In this document: piece after piece, positions 8,133 through 16,269 of the stretch
Layout: each line of letters starts with the position of its first letter
How positions within the stretch are numbered: the first letter of the stretch is position 1
Source of the DNA: a virus
Virus record (IMG/VR): IMGVR_UViG_3300046804_002948
Span: 1-34,903 of that record
Reading direction: 5' to 3' (one strand)
Length of the DNA stretch: 34,903 nucleotides
Made by a program: the position numbers and the translations under genes
The notes under the pieces: generated by a model
The model's database searches: none
What the model saw: the letters and a program-made list of their open reading frames with translations, nothing else
What the model was told of the DNA's origin: nothing

Positions 8133-11100
8133 TTACATTGGAACTCTTGAAGAGTACTTACTACTTCTATTTAATGGAGATTGTATTGGAACTTCTTTTA
8201 TAATCTCAATAGGAAGAATGAATATTTGAGTATCTTGACGGTCATAAGATGCTTCTCTTTGAAGTGGTTTTACTTTTTCTTCTCCAATTTGACCTCCCTT
8301 CTTGTAATAAAAATCAGGAGTCCCAGCATTTAAAACTGTACCTTGTTGTTTTGCTAAAGATCCATCTGGTTTGTAACGGCCGTGCCCAACAAATGCATTA
8401 ACTCCGACTATATCAGCCTTTGTTCCATACCCACCTGTTTCGCTATATGTGAGATTTTTTAATGCTAAGGGGAAGGGAACTCTATTACCTTGACCATAAG
8501 CACCTCCAACCTGAATATCAATTTCTGTTGGACCTCTTCCTCCTGTAGCATGAGCTGCCATTCCTCTTGCAATATACCCTCTTATTTGATCATCTGTAGC
8601 TCCAGTTGGTATATCCTCTCTAGATCTTCCAATATGAACTGATTTTTTTCCGAGGAAATCTTTTATAACTCTAAAAGCAGCAGCGGTTGAACCAGAAGAA
8701 TCTCCAGGTTTTGTAGTACCAACGTGGAAATGAACACCTACAGAATCACCAGAGTTTCCTTGAATAAATCTACCATCACCGGGAACCATAGATCCTGGTG
8801 TTACAACTGCTTGCTCTAAAGGTCTACCTTCATCATCTTTTCCGGTTTGAAATCTTCTCAAAACTGCTCTAGCGGATCCAATTCTATCATTTAACTTACT
8901 TCTTCCATAATTTCTAACTAAAGCCCCAGGATATCCACCAGCTTCGAAGTAATCAGCCCACACTTCAGTTGCTTTTTCAATATCAGATTGCTTTTTCAAT
9001 TCTTCAAGTCCTTTTTTGTAAGTTGAATTATTAGTTAGTTCCCAATCAAGAGCTCTCAAATTATCCATATCAGTCCAAGGTCTATCAGTGACTCCTATTG
9101 CACGAGCAATATTATCCAACCTCTTTGATGATCCAACATTAGTCCATTGCGCCCACCCATACCCAACTCTATCAGTTCCTATTGGTGGTGGACCAAAAGT
9201 TCCATACGAATCTTCTATGTCATCAGGTCTACCTTTACCAAAACCCTCTCTTAAAAGAACACCAACAATTGCAGATGCTTGAATGTCAGTAAGACCATAC
9301 TTAGACTTTAAATATTTTGCAACCTGAACAGATTTAGAAGCAACATTTCCACGAAGTTCAATATTTCCTGCGTCAGATGATGGAATATTATCACCAGAAC
9401 CCGATATGAGTTGTTTTAATCTAAGGTTTTTTCTCATCTCATTAATTGCTTCAGTAACTTTATTTTTCACCAAGTCCTCAACGGATCTTTCCACCCATCC
9501 ACTAATATCTCTTTTTATTTGGGTTTCAATATCAATCATACCACCTTCGGCAAAAGCACTCATTAAGTTTCCTTGTAAAAGTCCTTTGGTGATTGCATTA
9601 TTAATCCAAGCATTAAATGAAGATCCAATGATTCTAAAATCATCTTTTGTCGGCATATCACCTTTCAATACCTTACCAAAAATATTAAATATGGGTCCAA
9701 TCGCAGGGATTTCTCCAAATCGTTTTGCAGTATTAGTTAAGAATCCATAAGGATTCATCATTTTATTCATCTGATTTTTTGGTGGTTCTGGGAAAAGTTG
9801 TTTAAGTTTCTTTTCTCCACCTACTGATGCACCAGATTTTATTTGTTTTGATTTTGGTGCAGAATAAATTCTTCTTACAGATCTTTTTACTTTACCCCCA
9901 ACAACTTTTCCTTTTCTTGTGGTAACTTTTCCTCCACTAGCTGCTGCTTTTACAGGTTTACCTTCTGGTTTTTTATTTTCAAAGAATAAATCGTATAAGG
10001 CACCACCAGCAATATCCCCCAAAGTGCTGCCAGCAAGTCCAGTTAGAAGAGCAAAAGGGCCACCAACTGCTGCGCCAATAGCACCAAGTAGTACTGAACC
10101 GATTGCTCTAAATGCAGATCTTCCAATCTTTTCTCCAAGTGCAACTGATAGTCCAAAATCTAAAAGACCACCAATGATAGGAAGACGTTTTGTGAATGGT
10201 CTTACAAAATTAAGAACTACTTTTGCTCCACCTTTACCAAGAAGACCAGTGAAAACACTACGGGCACCTCTTTGAAGAAGTCCTCTTTGCATTCCACTCG
10301 GCAATGCTTCTAATCCCGCCTCACCAAATCTTTGAATAAATTTATCTCTTCCAAATCTTTGGAAGTATCGTTTCATTATATCTTTTTCACTCTTTATAAA
10401 ACCAGAAGTACTAAAATCTCCTCTTTGACCTCTTAATGCGTCGCCAGTTCTACTTAAAAGAGATCCACTACGACTAGTACGAGTATTAAATCCATTATAT
10501 TGTCCTGTGCGAACTCCATTTCTATAACTACCCCCTCCTGGTCTTCCACCACCAGGACCTCCACCAGGTCTTCTTAAACTAGGTCCACCAGTTGCTAGCA
10601 TACCAGCAACTAGAGCAAGATTTATAAAGGTATTTAAGTTCTTACTAAAATCATCAAATGCCTTTTGGAAGGGTTCTCCGCCAAGATTTTTAGTAAACTC
10701 CCTTACTTTATCATATGCTTTGTATCCAAAATCAATAAAATCTACAACACCTTTGAAAAAGTTTATAGATAAGGTTTCAAAAAATTGAATAATAGGTTGA
10801 ATATTTTTAAGAAAACCAAGTATCTGTGGAAGATACGGATAGATTTTTTTAAATGCCCACCCAAGAAAAGTAAAGGTTATGAATCTATTAATAGCATCCA
10901 AAAATCCAAGTTGTGGTATAGTACCAACTAAAGCCTTGAGAAGACCAGAACCTTTTTTACCTTCTAGTCTGCTTTCTTTCTCATCTCTTTTTTTGTTTTC
11001 AGATTCTTTTTTATCTTGCTCCTGAGATTTTTTTCTCAATAATGTATTATCACTTACAATTCTTGATATGCTAGCAACTTGCTTTTTAATTGTTACAATT

Positions 11101-11237
11101 GCACCATTATCATCATCTTGAGGTTTAAGATTCCTTGATCCCTTATATAAAGTAGGTATCATCTTTCCTACTTTTACAATAGAACTTGAAGATCCTATTT
11201 TTGATTGTGGGAGAAGTTTTTGAGAGTTAATAGACAT
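8133..11237 (-). CDS. Tape-measure-like structural protein with phage tail lysozyme domain
   Basis: A 1034-residue protein. Residues 50-100 are a charged coiled coil ending K-E-S-R-L-E. Residues 105-240 contain hydrophobic helices (F-L-D-A-I-N-R-F-I-T-F-T-F-L-G-W-A-F-K). Residues 205-460 are Gly/Arg-rich with more hydrophobic stretches. About 628-795 is a tail-lysozyme-type domain: Q-V-A-K-Y-L-K-S-K-Y-G-L, Q-A-S-A-I-V-G-V-L-L-R-E, then G-W-A-Q-W-T. About 830-1005 contains G-V-H-F-H-V-G and G-H-G-R-Y-K-P-D-G, which could be a metallopeptidase-like or carbohydrate-binding module. The N-terminal module is paralogous to the upstream gene. It probably helps form the tail lumen and penetrate peptidoglycan; which of the two is the tape measure is not decided. 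Confidence 0.72.
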   Translation of the reverse strand: MSINSQKLLPQSKIGSSSSIVKVGKMIPTLYKGSRNLKPQDDDNGAIVTIKKQVASISRIVSDNTLLRKKSQEQDKKESENKKRDEKESRLEGKKGSGLLKALVGTIPQLGFLDAINRFITFTFLGWAFKKIYPYLPQILGFLKNIQPIIQFFETLSINFFKGVVDFIDFGYKAYDKVREFTKNLGGEPFQKAFDDFSKNLNTFINLALVAGMLATGGPSLRRPGGGPGGGRPGGGSYRNGVRTGQYNGFNTRTSRSGSLLSRTGDALRGQRGDFSTSGFIKSEKDIMKRYFQRFGRDKFIQRFGEAGLEALPSGMQRGLLQRGARSVFTGLLGKGGAKVVLNFVRPFTKRLPIIGGLLDFGLSVALGEKIGRSAFRAIGSVLLGAIGAAVGGPFALLTGLAGSTLGDIAGGALYDLFFENKKPEGKPVKAAASGGKVTTRKGKVVGGKVKRSVRRIYSAPKSKQIKSGASVGGEKKLKQLFPEPPKNQMNKMMNPYGFLTNTAKRFGEIPAIGPIFNIFGKVLKGDMPTKDDFRIIGSSFNAWINNAITKGLLQGNLMSAFAEGGMIDIETQIKRDISGWVERSVEDLVKNKVTEAINEMRKNLRLKQLISGSGDNIPSSDAGNIELRGNVASKSVQVAKYLKSKYGLTDIQASAIVGVLLREGFGKGRPDDIEDSYGTFGPPPIGTDRVGYGWAQWTNVGSSKRLDNIARAIGVTDRPWTDMDNLRALDWELTNNSTYKKGLEELKKQSDIEKATEVWADYFEAGGYPGALVRNYGRSKLNDRIGSARAVLRRFQTGKDDEGRPLEQAVVTPGSMVPGDGRFIQGNSGDSVGVHFHVGTTKPGDSSGSTAAAFRVIKDFLGKKSVHIGRSREDIPTGATDDQIRGYIARGMAAHATGGRGPTEIDIQVGGAYGQGNRVPFPLALKNLTYSETGGYGTKADIVGVNAFVGHGRYKPDGSLAKQQGTVLNAGTPDFYYKKGGQIGEEKVKPLQREASYDRQDTQIFILPIEIIKEVPIQSPLNRSSKYSSRVPM

Positions 11238-11238
11238 A

Positions 11239-13590
11239 CTACATTATCCCATAAGTTTCTATGATCTTAGATCTTCTAGAATATGCAGAAGAAGAAATTA
11301 CTGGAAATGAAGGAACGACTGTTTCCGGTGCTTGTCCAGGTCTACTCATTTTTCCACCAGACTTTTTGATTGGCGGAAGAACCTGAACTCTACCACCACC
11401 TCGTTTTGGTGGAGGTAAATTATACTTTACATTCATAGCATCTTTAGATGTTGGATCTAATTTTGCTTGAACTGCTTGGGCAATTTCAACTGCTCCCCTA
11501 TCAGTTGCGGTTTTAGTAAATATAAATCTTGCTTCTCCGGGTTGAGCATAGTATGAAAAATATTGCCTATCGGCACCTTCCAACCTATTTCCATCAGGAC
11601 CATAATCCGATCCATCACTTTCTCTAATTACTCCACCTTCTTGTCTTCTTTGTATTTGATTTGGTCTATACATAAAAGGTGGAACAAAGGGAATACCACT
11701 ACCAACTATTTTTTCACCTACAATCTTAGGTCCTTTTAAATTTTTTAAATTCAAAGGTCCACTCATCAATAAATTTCTTTCAAGAGCAATTCTTTGTGGA
11801 TTTGGTCCATCTCTCTGTACATTTTGAGCGGCATTCCTAATATCACCAATTTGAAATGCTTTTGACAACTTTGGATAAGCGCCAATAGGAGCATATGGAG
11901 CATTATAACCAAGAAGCAAAACACCAGCTTTTTGTTTCTCGGTCATTTTATTCCAATAAGGAATTTTGCTTGAATACTCTCTTGCAAGATTTGATATATT
12001 TGTCAACAAAATATTATCTGCTTTACCTTTGGTTATCTTATCCCCCATTCTTACTGGATTTTTGCCGTTCAATATACTATCATAATAAGTAGATCCCCAA
12101 CCAATAGTGGCTTGACCAACACTATCAAGATAAGAATATATTGGAGTATTCTTATTAACTTTTGACCAGTTTGAACTACCCGGACGAGTAAAATCATTTA
12201 TTCCGGGTCTTAATGAAGAAAGTGCCTCATCTTGTTTTAAATGATGAGCAGCAATTCCAATTTCACCTCCACCACTAAAGGCTTGAATGATGCCTCCAAG
12301 AGAGCTTGCAAGAATATTATTTCCCAATGTTCTTGGTTTATTTGCATTTGCTCCAACATTATATGCAAGTGGATCTACACCTGTGTCCTGAATCATTCTT
12401 TCGCGGGCACCAACCTGCAGAACAGATTCTCCCTTCTGTAAGATTGCTCCGCCACCACCTTCTACTGGGAAGAACTGTGTATCAGGACCAGCACCGGAGA
12501 CATAAGATCCAGTTGTATGATCCACGAGTCCACTAAAGATTGATCCGCCACGATTATACATCGCACCAGGAACAGGAGCAACGATTGCTTGACCCTGACC
12601 CATTGATAACTGTTGTCCCGCAAACATAGCTCCAAGTTTTTTATACCAAGGAGCACTAGAATCTTTTTGAATGTTTTCTATACTCTCTCTTTGTTTTTGA
12701 ACTTCAGGTTGCAATCTTTCTCTTTCACCAGTTCTTGCAAGAGTTCCCGCAACAGAAGTTCCTATGATTAAAGATGCAAGTGGATGTGCTCTTATAAAAT
12801 TTAATAATTTTGGAAGTGCAAACTTACCTATTTTAAAAGTAAGTTTTAAAACTGTTCCAACTATAGTCCTTATAAACCTACCCAAAGGATTTGCGAAGAA
12901 AAACCACGCACCAAGTAAAGCAGGCCACCAGTCTTTTAAAAATCTTCCAACTACTTTTATTTTTTCTTGGTTCTTTGGATCAGAAGACCATTCCATGAAC
13001 AACTTGAATGCCCTTCCAAGAACAGTGAATACTATGAAACGAACTATGCTATCTAATATATTTTGAACTGGGGCTAATACTTTTTTAGCAAAGGATACGA
13101 TTGGTTTTAAACCACTCTCAAGTCTAGACTCTTTTCTTTTTCTTCTTTCTTCTTCTCTAGACTTTCTCTTATCTTCTTCTGATTTTTTATCAAGTTTATT
13201 TTGTTCGGTGAGACTTCTTAAAATATCATCAAGTCTAGAACTTATATCAAGTAAATCTCTACCTACAAGAGCTCCAGATGCACCAACTCCACCTTTAGGT
13301 GCGAGAAGTAAAGACTTTTTAGCGGGTTTTAAAAGTTTAGATGTTGCAAACTTATCTGCTGTTATTTTTTTCTTCTTTACAGTAAATCTACCTTTTTCTC
13401 CCCTGATTCTTTTTCTCTCATTTGCAAGTAAAGAAAGTTCTTCGTCGGGTATCTTACTACTACCAAAAGATCCTTTTACGATTGCCTCTTTAAGAAGAGT
13501 CAGATAAGTATCATAATCAAGGTCAAAAACATCCTCAAGACCAAGTATCCTTAGAATTCTTCCATCTATTTCTTCAGATACTTGGTTCAT
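11239..13590 (-). CDS. Tape-measure-like structural protein with GH24-type lysozyme domain
   Basis: A 783-residue protein. Residues 120-165 are a very charged coiled coil (K-R-K-S-R-E-E-E-R-R-K-R-K-E-S-R-L-E). Residues 170-300 are hydrophobic helices (S-I-V-R-F-I-V-F-T-V-L-G-R-A-F-K, W-W-P-A-L-L-G-A-W-F-F-F). Around 446-595 there is a T4-lysozyme-like domain with the E-D-T triad visible: E in Q-D-E-A-L-S (about 455), D in Y-L-D-S-V-G and T in A-T-I-G-W-G (about 490-500). It is the first gene after the gp26/gp51 pair, overlapping gp51 by ATGA, which is the tape-measure position in lambda-type tails. The muralytic role is inferred from the triad. Confidence 0.72.
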   Translation of the reverse strand: MNQVSEEIDGRILRILGLEDVFDLDYDTYLTLLKEAIVKGSFGSSKIPDEELSLLANERKRIRGEKGRFTVKKKKITADKFATSKLLKPAKKSLLLAPKGGVGASGALVGRDLLDISSRLDDILRSLTEQNKLDKKSEEDKRKSREEERRKRKESRLESGLKPIVSFAKKVLAPVQNILDSIVRFIVFTVLGRAFKLFMEWSSDPKNQEKIKVVGRFLKDWWPALLGAWFFFANPLGRFIRTIVGTVLKLTFKIGKFALPKLLNFIRAHPLASLIIGTSVAGTLARTGERERLQPEVQKQRESIENIQKDSSAPWYKKLGAMFAGQQLSMGQGQAIVAPVPGAMYNRGGSIFSGLVDHTTGSYVSGAGPDTQFFPVEGGGGAILQKGESVLQVGARERMIQDTGVDPLAYNVGANANKPRTLGNNILASSLGGIIQAFSGGGEIGIAAHHLKQDEALSSLRPGINDFTRPGSSNWSKVNKNTPIYSYLDSVGQATIGWGSTYYDSILNGKNPVRMGDKITKGKADNILLTNISNLAREYSSKIPYWNKMTEKQKAGVLLLGYNAPYAPIGAYPKLSKAFQIGDIRNAAQNVQRDGPNPQRIALERNLLMSGPLNLKNLKGPKIVGEKIVGSGIPFVPPFMYRPNQIQRRQEGGVIRESDGSDYGPDGNRLEGADRQYFSYYAQPGEARFIFTKTATDRGAVEIAQAVQAKLDPTSKDAMNVKYNLPPPKRGGGRVQVLPPIKKSGGKMSRPGQAPETVVPSFPVISSSAYSRRSKIIETYGIM

Positions 13591-13751
13591 CGTTGCTGAT
13601 TTTGCTTAAGTTCTTCTTCTTTCAAGTGCTGCTTGAGAAGGATCACATAAATGTCTCTTTCCCAAGGCATCATATTTTCTATTTCCGTTAATGAATATTT
13701 ATGATACTGCATCAAAGAAAAATTAAGCTTGAAGTAGTTTTCAAGGTCCAT
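13587..13751 (-). CDS. 51: gp51-like baseplate hub assembly protein (54 aa)
   Basis: A 54-residue frame from the ATG at 13751 to the TGA at 13587-13589, overlapping the next start as ATGA. The sequence includes Y-H-K-Y-S-L-T-E-I-E-N-M-M-P-W-E-R-D and a charged helix end. In T4, genes 26 and 51 are adjacent hub-assembly genes; the same order here supports the name. No Shine-Dalgarno precedes the ATG, and the ATG lies inside the palindrome GGTCCATATGGACC. The frame is open upstream to the slippery site in gp26, so it may be made mainly as a gp26-gp51 frameshift product (298 aa). Confidence 0.72.
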   Translation of the reverse strand: MDLENYFKLNFSLMQYHKYSLTEIENMMPWERDIYVILLKQHLKEEELKQNQQR

Positions 13752-13775
13752 ATGGACCAATGCTATACGAAAAAA
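13745..13775 (-). promoter_or_regulatory. Putative programmed -1 frameshift site joining gp26 to gp51
   Basis: Near the end of gp26 the minus strand reads AGT TTT TTC GTA TAG. The heptamer T_TTT_TTC (13769-13775) is in the correct zero-frame phase (X XXY YYZ). A -1 slip continues CGT ATA GCA TTG GTC CAT ATG, entering the gp51 frame with no stop. Ten nucleotides downstream, GGTCC-ATAT-GGACC (13745-13758) can form a 5-bp hairpin that also covers the gp51 ATG. This is sequence evidence only; slippage has not been shown. Confidence 0.6.
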
Positions 13776-14482
13776 CTTGATAACCCTTCAAGAATCACTT
13801 CACTCTCAACTTCTGTTTTTGGATTTTTAACTTTAATCTTGTGAGATAGTTTAGGCATCGTTTCAAAGAACTTTTCAATTTGTTTAAACTGAGAAGAGTT
13901 CATTTGTTCAAGGAACTCTATGAGTTCTTTTTTAGTTACATCAGGAGCAGACCAAACTTCTTCTTCATTATAAATCTTATCAATACATGAAGTAATCAAT
14001 TCAAATGATTGCTCCATATTATTCTGATTTGTAATATCAAAGTTACTCTTAATAAACTGCTCTAGTGATGGATATTTCATATCCATCATCAAACTATCAT
14101 CAAGTTTAATTTGTTTATTGTGCTCAGGATTTTTCTGTACTTTAATACTATCAACACCAATCTTTATAGGAACTGTGGTTTCTTCATCATCTGGACAAAT
14201 AATATTAACTTCTAGCTCTTCTCCAACAGACTTACCGCGAATATTTAAGAACAAATATTCAATATCAAAAGTTGGTAAAAGTTCTACTTTTACATTTTTA
14301 GTTTCAATACAGTTCTTGATTACTGTTTTGATTGCAGTAGTAATCTGTTTCGTATCTTCGGATTCTAATGCAAGTAAAAGTAGTTTTTCTTCCTTCACAA
14401 GAAAAGGTCTGTACTTTATTGTTTGTCCTGTAGAAGGTAATTCCAACTCATATGTTGGCGTAGCAATCTTAGGTAAAGGCAT
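13763..14482 (-). CDS. 26: gp26-like baseplate hub assembly protein
   Basis: A 239-residue protein starting MPLPKIATPTYELELPSTGQ, then Y-R-P-F-L-V-K-E-E-K-L-L-L-L-A-L-E-S, F-D-I-E-Y-L-F-L-N-I-R-G-K-S-V-G, C-P-D-D and M-K-Y-P. These are the features of the T4 gp26 family (Pfam T4_baseplate). T4 gp26 is part of hub assembly. A late promoter (14511-14518) lies 29 nt upstream. The C-terminus ends in the slippery heptamer described at 13769-13775, so the gene may have two products, as lambda gpG does. It sits between the tube gene (gp54) and the tape-measure-like genes. Confidence 0.85.
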   Translation of the reverse strand: MPLPKIATPTYELELPSTGQTIKYRPFLVKEEKLLLLALESEDTKQITTAIKTVIKNCIETKNVKVELLPTFDIEYLFLNIRGKSVGEELEVNIICPDDEETTVPIKIGVDSIKVQKNPEHNKQIKLDDSLMMDMKYPSLEQFIKSNFDITNQNNMEQSFELITSCIDKIYNEEEVWSAPDVTKKELIEFLEQMNSSQFKQIEKFFETMPKLSHKIKVKNPKTEVESEVILEGLSSFFV

Positions 14483-14510
14483 AATGTCCTATAGAAGTTT
14501 CAGGTGTGAT

Positions 14511-14518
14511 TATTTATA
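14511..14518 (-). promoter_or_regulatory. T4-type late promoter upstream of gp26
   Basis: The minus strand carries CTATAAATA; TATAAATA is the exact T4 late -10 consensus. It is 29 nt upstream of the gp26 ATG. The TAA that ends the open extension of gp54 (14514-14516) is part of the box. Late recognition by a gp55-type sigma with the gp33 co-activator is established for T4; gp33 is encoded here at 20657. Confidence 0.8.
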
Positions 14519-14600
14519 GTTCAGGAACAGGAAGTCCAAGTGATCTTAAAGTTCCTCTATTTGCTAAGGCACGAATATCAGGATTATTGAAAAAAGTACT
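14514..14600 (-). other. In-frame 28-codon open extension behind the gp54 stop
   Basis: Directly after the gp54 TAA the same frame encodes a protein-like tail (S-T-F-F-N-N-P-D-I-R-A-L-A-N-R..., ending G-L-P-V-P-E-L) before TAA at 14514-14516, which lies inside the gp26 late promoter. No other gene occupies this stretch. It may be the original gp54 C-terminus separated by a nonsense change, a readthrough extension, or a sequencing error at 14601-14603. Confidence 0.45.
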
Positions 14601-15311
14601 TTATGTAGTTGAAGTTTCTTCTTGTTCTATTTTTTCATATCCTCCATCAACTCTATATCTACTATACGAAAATGAAACTGTACACTTCAAAAGAGATGAC
14701 TGATCGTAAGAAACTGGCATTGATCCGATGCTAATCGGAAAGGCATTTATAAACTTATAAGTCAAAAAATTTCCAGTCCCACCACCTACAGCAGTCATTT
14801 TATAATCTCTTTCAAATTTTGTTATTGATAGATCATTTGCATAATAACCACCTATATCTTTATCCGCAGGTTTTCCTGGAAAGTTTACTCTATACGTATA
14901 ATTTGGTAAATCAAATCCATTAAGCTGCTCATTAACGACATATGCAATCCACGCCTCAAAAAATCTAATTGAATAATATTCCTCAGCATCAACAAAAAAA
15001 GTAAAGTCTATTCTATCATCATAGATTCTTCTATATCCGTGCTTTTCAGAAATTCCAGCATAATCATTATCAATATCAAGAGTAGCTAAAGAAGATCCAG
15101 GAAGACTTGCTTCTACGCAAGCAATAGATAAATTATCATGTATTTTACGTGAATCTTTCACATCTATTCTTGGAGAAAAGAAATCAGTTTTCGGTGGAGA
15201 TATATTTACGATATATTGAGACGTTAATGATGGTCTTAGTATTTTTGATACAATCTCACCAACCTCTAGAGGTTTTATTTCTGTTGGTGGATTTTTTGGA
15301 ATAAATGCCAT
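14601..15311 (-). CDS. 54: gp54-like baseplate tail-tube initiator
   Basis: A 236-residue protein starting MAFIPKNPPTEIKPLEVGEI. The C-terminal half follows the gp19/gp54 tube fold pattern: F-E-A-W-I-A-Y, then I-T-K-F-E-R-D-Y, then F-I-N-A-F-P-I-S-I-G-S-M-P-V-S-Y, then C-T-V-S-F-S-Y-S-R-Y. Gp54 caps the hub and starts tube polymerisation together with gp48, which is encoded nearby on the other strand. The gene starts opposite the divergent late promoter of gp4. It stops at TAA 14601-14603, but the same frame stays open for 28 more codons (to 14514), so the C-terminus may be a recent truncation or subject to readthrough. Confidence 0.75.
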   Translation of the reverse strand: MAFIPKNPPTEIKPLEVGEIVSKILRPSLTSQYIVNISPPKTDFFSPRIDVKDSRKIHDNLSIACVEASLPGSSLATLDIDNDYAGISEKHGYRRIYDDRIDFTFFVDAEEYYSIRFFEAWIAYVVNEQLNGFDLPNYTYRVNFPGKPADKDIGGYYANDLSITKFERDYKMTAVGGGTGNFLTYKFINAFPISIGSMPVSYDQSSLLKCTVSFSYSRYRVDGGYEKIEQEETSTT

Positions 15312-15312
15312 C

Positions 15313-15320
15313 TATAAATA
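15313..15320 (+). promoter_or_regulatory. T4-type late promoter for gp4 operon
   Basis: The plus strand carries TCTATAAATA with the exact box TATAAATA, 30 nt upstream of the gp4 ATG. It lies in the 39-nt divergent gap between gp54 (minus) and gp4 (plus), so it sets the start of the only plus-strand transcription unit in the window. Confidence 0.8.
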
Positions 15321-15350
15321 TTTGTGCTTATATATTATGTAGTACGAATA

Positions 15351-15797
15351 ATGGCGGAAAGTATAAAGAGCATCTATAAACCTTCCTATCCAGAAAAATA
15401 CAAAGGTGACGCAAATAACATTATTTGCCGAAGTAGTTGGGAACGCAAGTTTTGTTATTACTGCGACCACAATCCAAGTATAGTATCTTGGGCATCAGAA
15501 GAATTTTGCATATCATATGTATCTCCAGTAGACAATCGTGTTCATAGATATTTTCCGGACTATCTCATCAAAGTCAAAGAGCAATCAGGACAAATCAAAA
15601 CTTATGTGATTGAAGTAAAACCAAAAAAGCAAACTGTTCCCCCAAAACAAAAATCAAGAGTGACCAAATCTTATCTGTACGAATGTAGAACCTATGCAGT
15701 AAATCAGGCGAAATGGAAAGCAGCACAAGAGTGGTGTGCCGATAGAATGCTAGAATTTAAAGTTATAACAGAAGAAGAACTTTTTAACTCACGATAA
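15351..15797 (+). CDS. 4: gp4-like head completion protein
   Basis: A 148-residue protein starting MAESIKSIYKPSYPEKYKGD. Conserved gp4 landmarks are I-I-C-R-S-S-W-E-R-K-F, Y-C-D-H-N-P-S-I, S-P-V-D-N-R-V-H-R-Y-F-P-D-Y and V-I-E-V-K-P-K-K-Q-T. The D and E-x-K pattern resembles a TnsA/PD-(D/E)XK-like nuclease core. T4 gp4 (50) acts in head completion before tail joining. I chose the ATG at 15351 over an in-frame start at 15324 because it begins the conserved sequence and leaves the late promoter upstream. The stop overlaps the next start (TAATG). Confidence 0.85.
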   Translation: MAESIKSIYKPSYPEKYKGDANNIICRSSWERKFCYYCDHNPSIVSWASEEFCISYVSPVDNRVHRYFPDYLIKVKEQSGQIKTYVIEVKPKKQTVPPKQKSRVTKSYLYECRTYAVNQAKWKAAQEWCADRMLEFKVITEEELFNSR

Positions 15798-16192
15798 TGG
15801 CAGAAGGTTTCGGGCAATACTTAGAAAAGACATCTACCACTGCAAGGGTCAGAGAACTGCAAAGAAGAGTTGTTGAACTAGGAACCAATGACCCAGAAGA
15901 TTTAATGATGATCATTATGGATATTTTTAGAGAAGAAGTTTTATACCCAGAACCAGGAAAATTTTATACATTTTTATACAGTCCAAAGACACCTAATATT
16001 GAATATGATCAACACCCCCTGATTGCTTGCACCGAACTTTATTCTTGGGGATTTAAAGGTATAAATTTTCATTGGAGACAAGGAAGACAATATACTTGGG
16101 AAGAAATTATAGGAAAACTGCACGTAGTTAAATACAATGAGTTAGATGAAATGCTTGCAATACCTTATGCAAAATTCCGTCTAAATAAATAA
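15797..16192 (+). CDS. Conserved T4-like phage protein, unknown function (131 aa)
   Basis: A 131-residue protein. A helical N-terminus (R-E-L-Q-R-R-V) leads to a compact aromatic beta domain: P-G-K-F-Y-T-F-L-Y-S-P-K-T, Y-D-Q-H-P-L-I, W-G-F-K-G-I-N-F-H-W. The P-G-K-x-Y-x-F...G-F-x-G-x-N-F-H pattern recurs in structural or packaging gene clusters of several marine phages, as far as I recall. It is coupled to gp4 by a 1-nt overlap and precedes gp48. I do not equate it with gp53, because the 339-aa gene downstream fits gp53 better. It is probably a late morphogenesis protein. Confidence 0.7.
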   Translation: MAEGFGQYLEKTSTTARVRELQRRVVELGTNDPEDLMMIIMDIFREEVLYPEPGKFYTFLYSPKTPNIEYDQHPLIACTELYSWGFKGINFHWRQGRQYTWEEIIGKLHVVKYNELDEMLAIPYAKFRLNK

Positions 16193-16269
16193 AAACCCCT
16201 CTCATAAATGTCTCATACTCTACAAAAAATTGAGATGATCATTTCTCTTGTAAGAATGGGAGATGTTTG

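Noticed and set aside
9406-10275. Plus-strand open frames within the 1034-aa gene
   Set aside because: They are antisense shadows with Pro/Ser-rich random composition, no ribosome sites, and the opposite strand has clear domains.
14589-14595. A second T_TTT_TTC heptamer behind gp54 as another frameshift site
   Set aside because: It lies after the gp54 TAA, so ribosomes would reach it only by readthrough, and no gene is entered by the shift.
15797-16192. Assignment as gp53
   Set aside because: The 339-aa gene at 17657 has the gp53-like N-terminal pattern (F-F-K-R, W-I-I-L-L-S-N-N). The 131-aa protein shows a different compact motif, so no T4 name was given.
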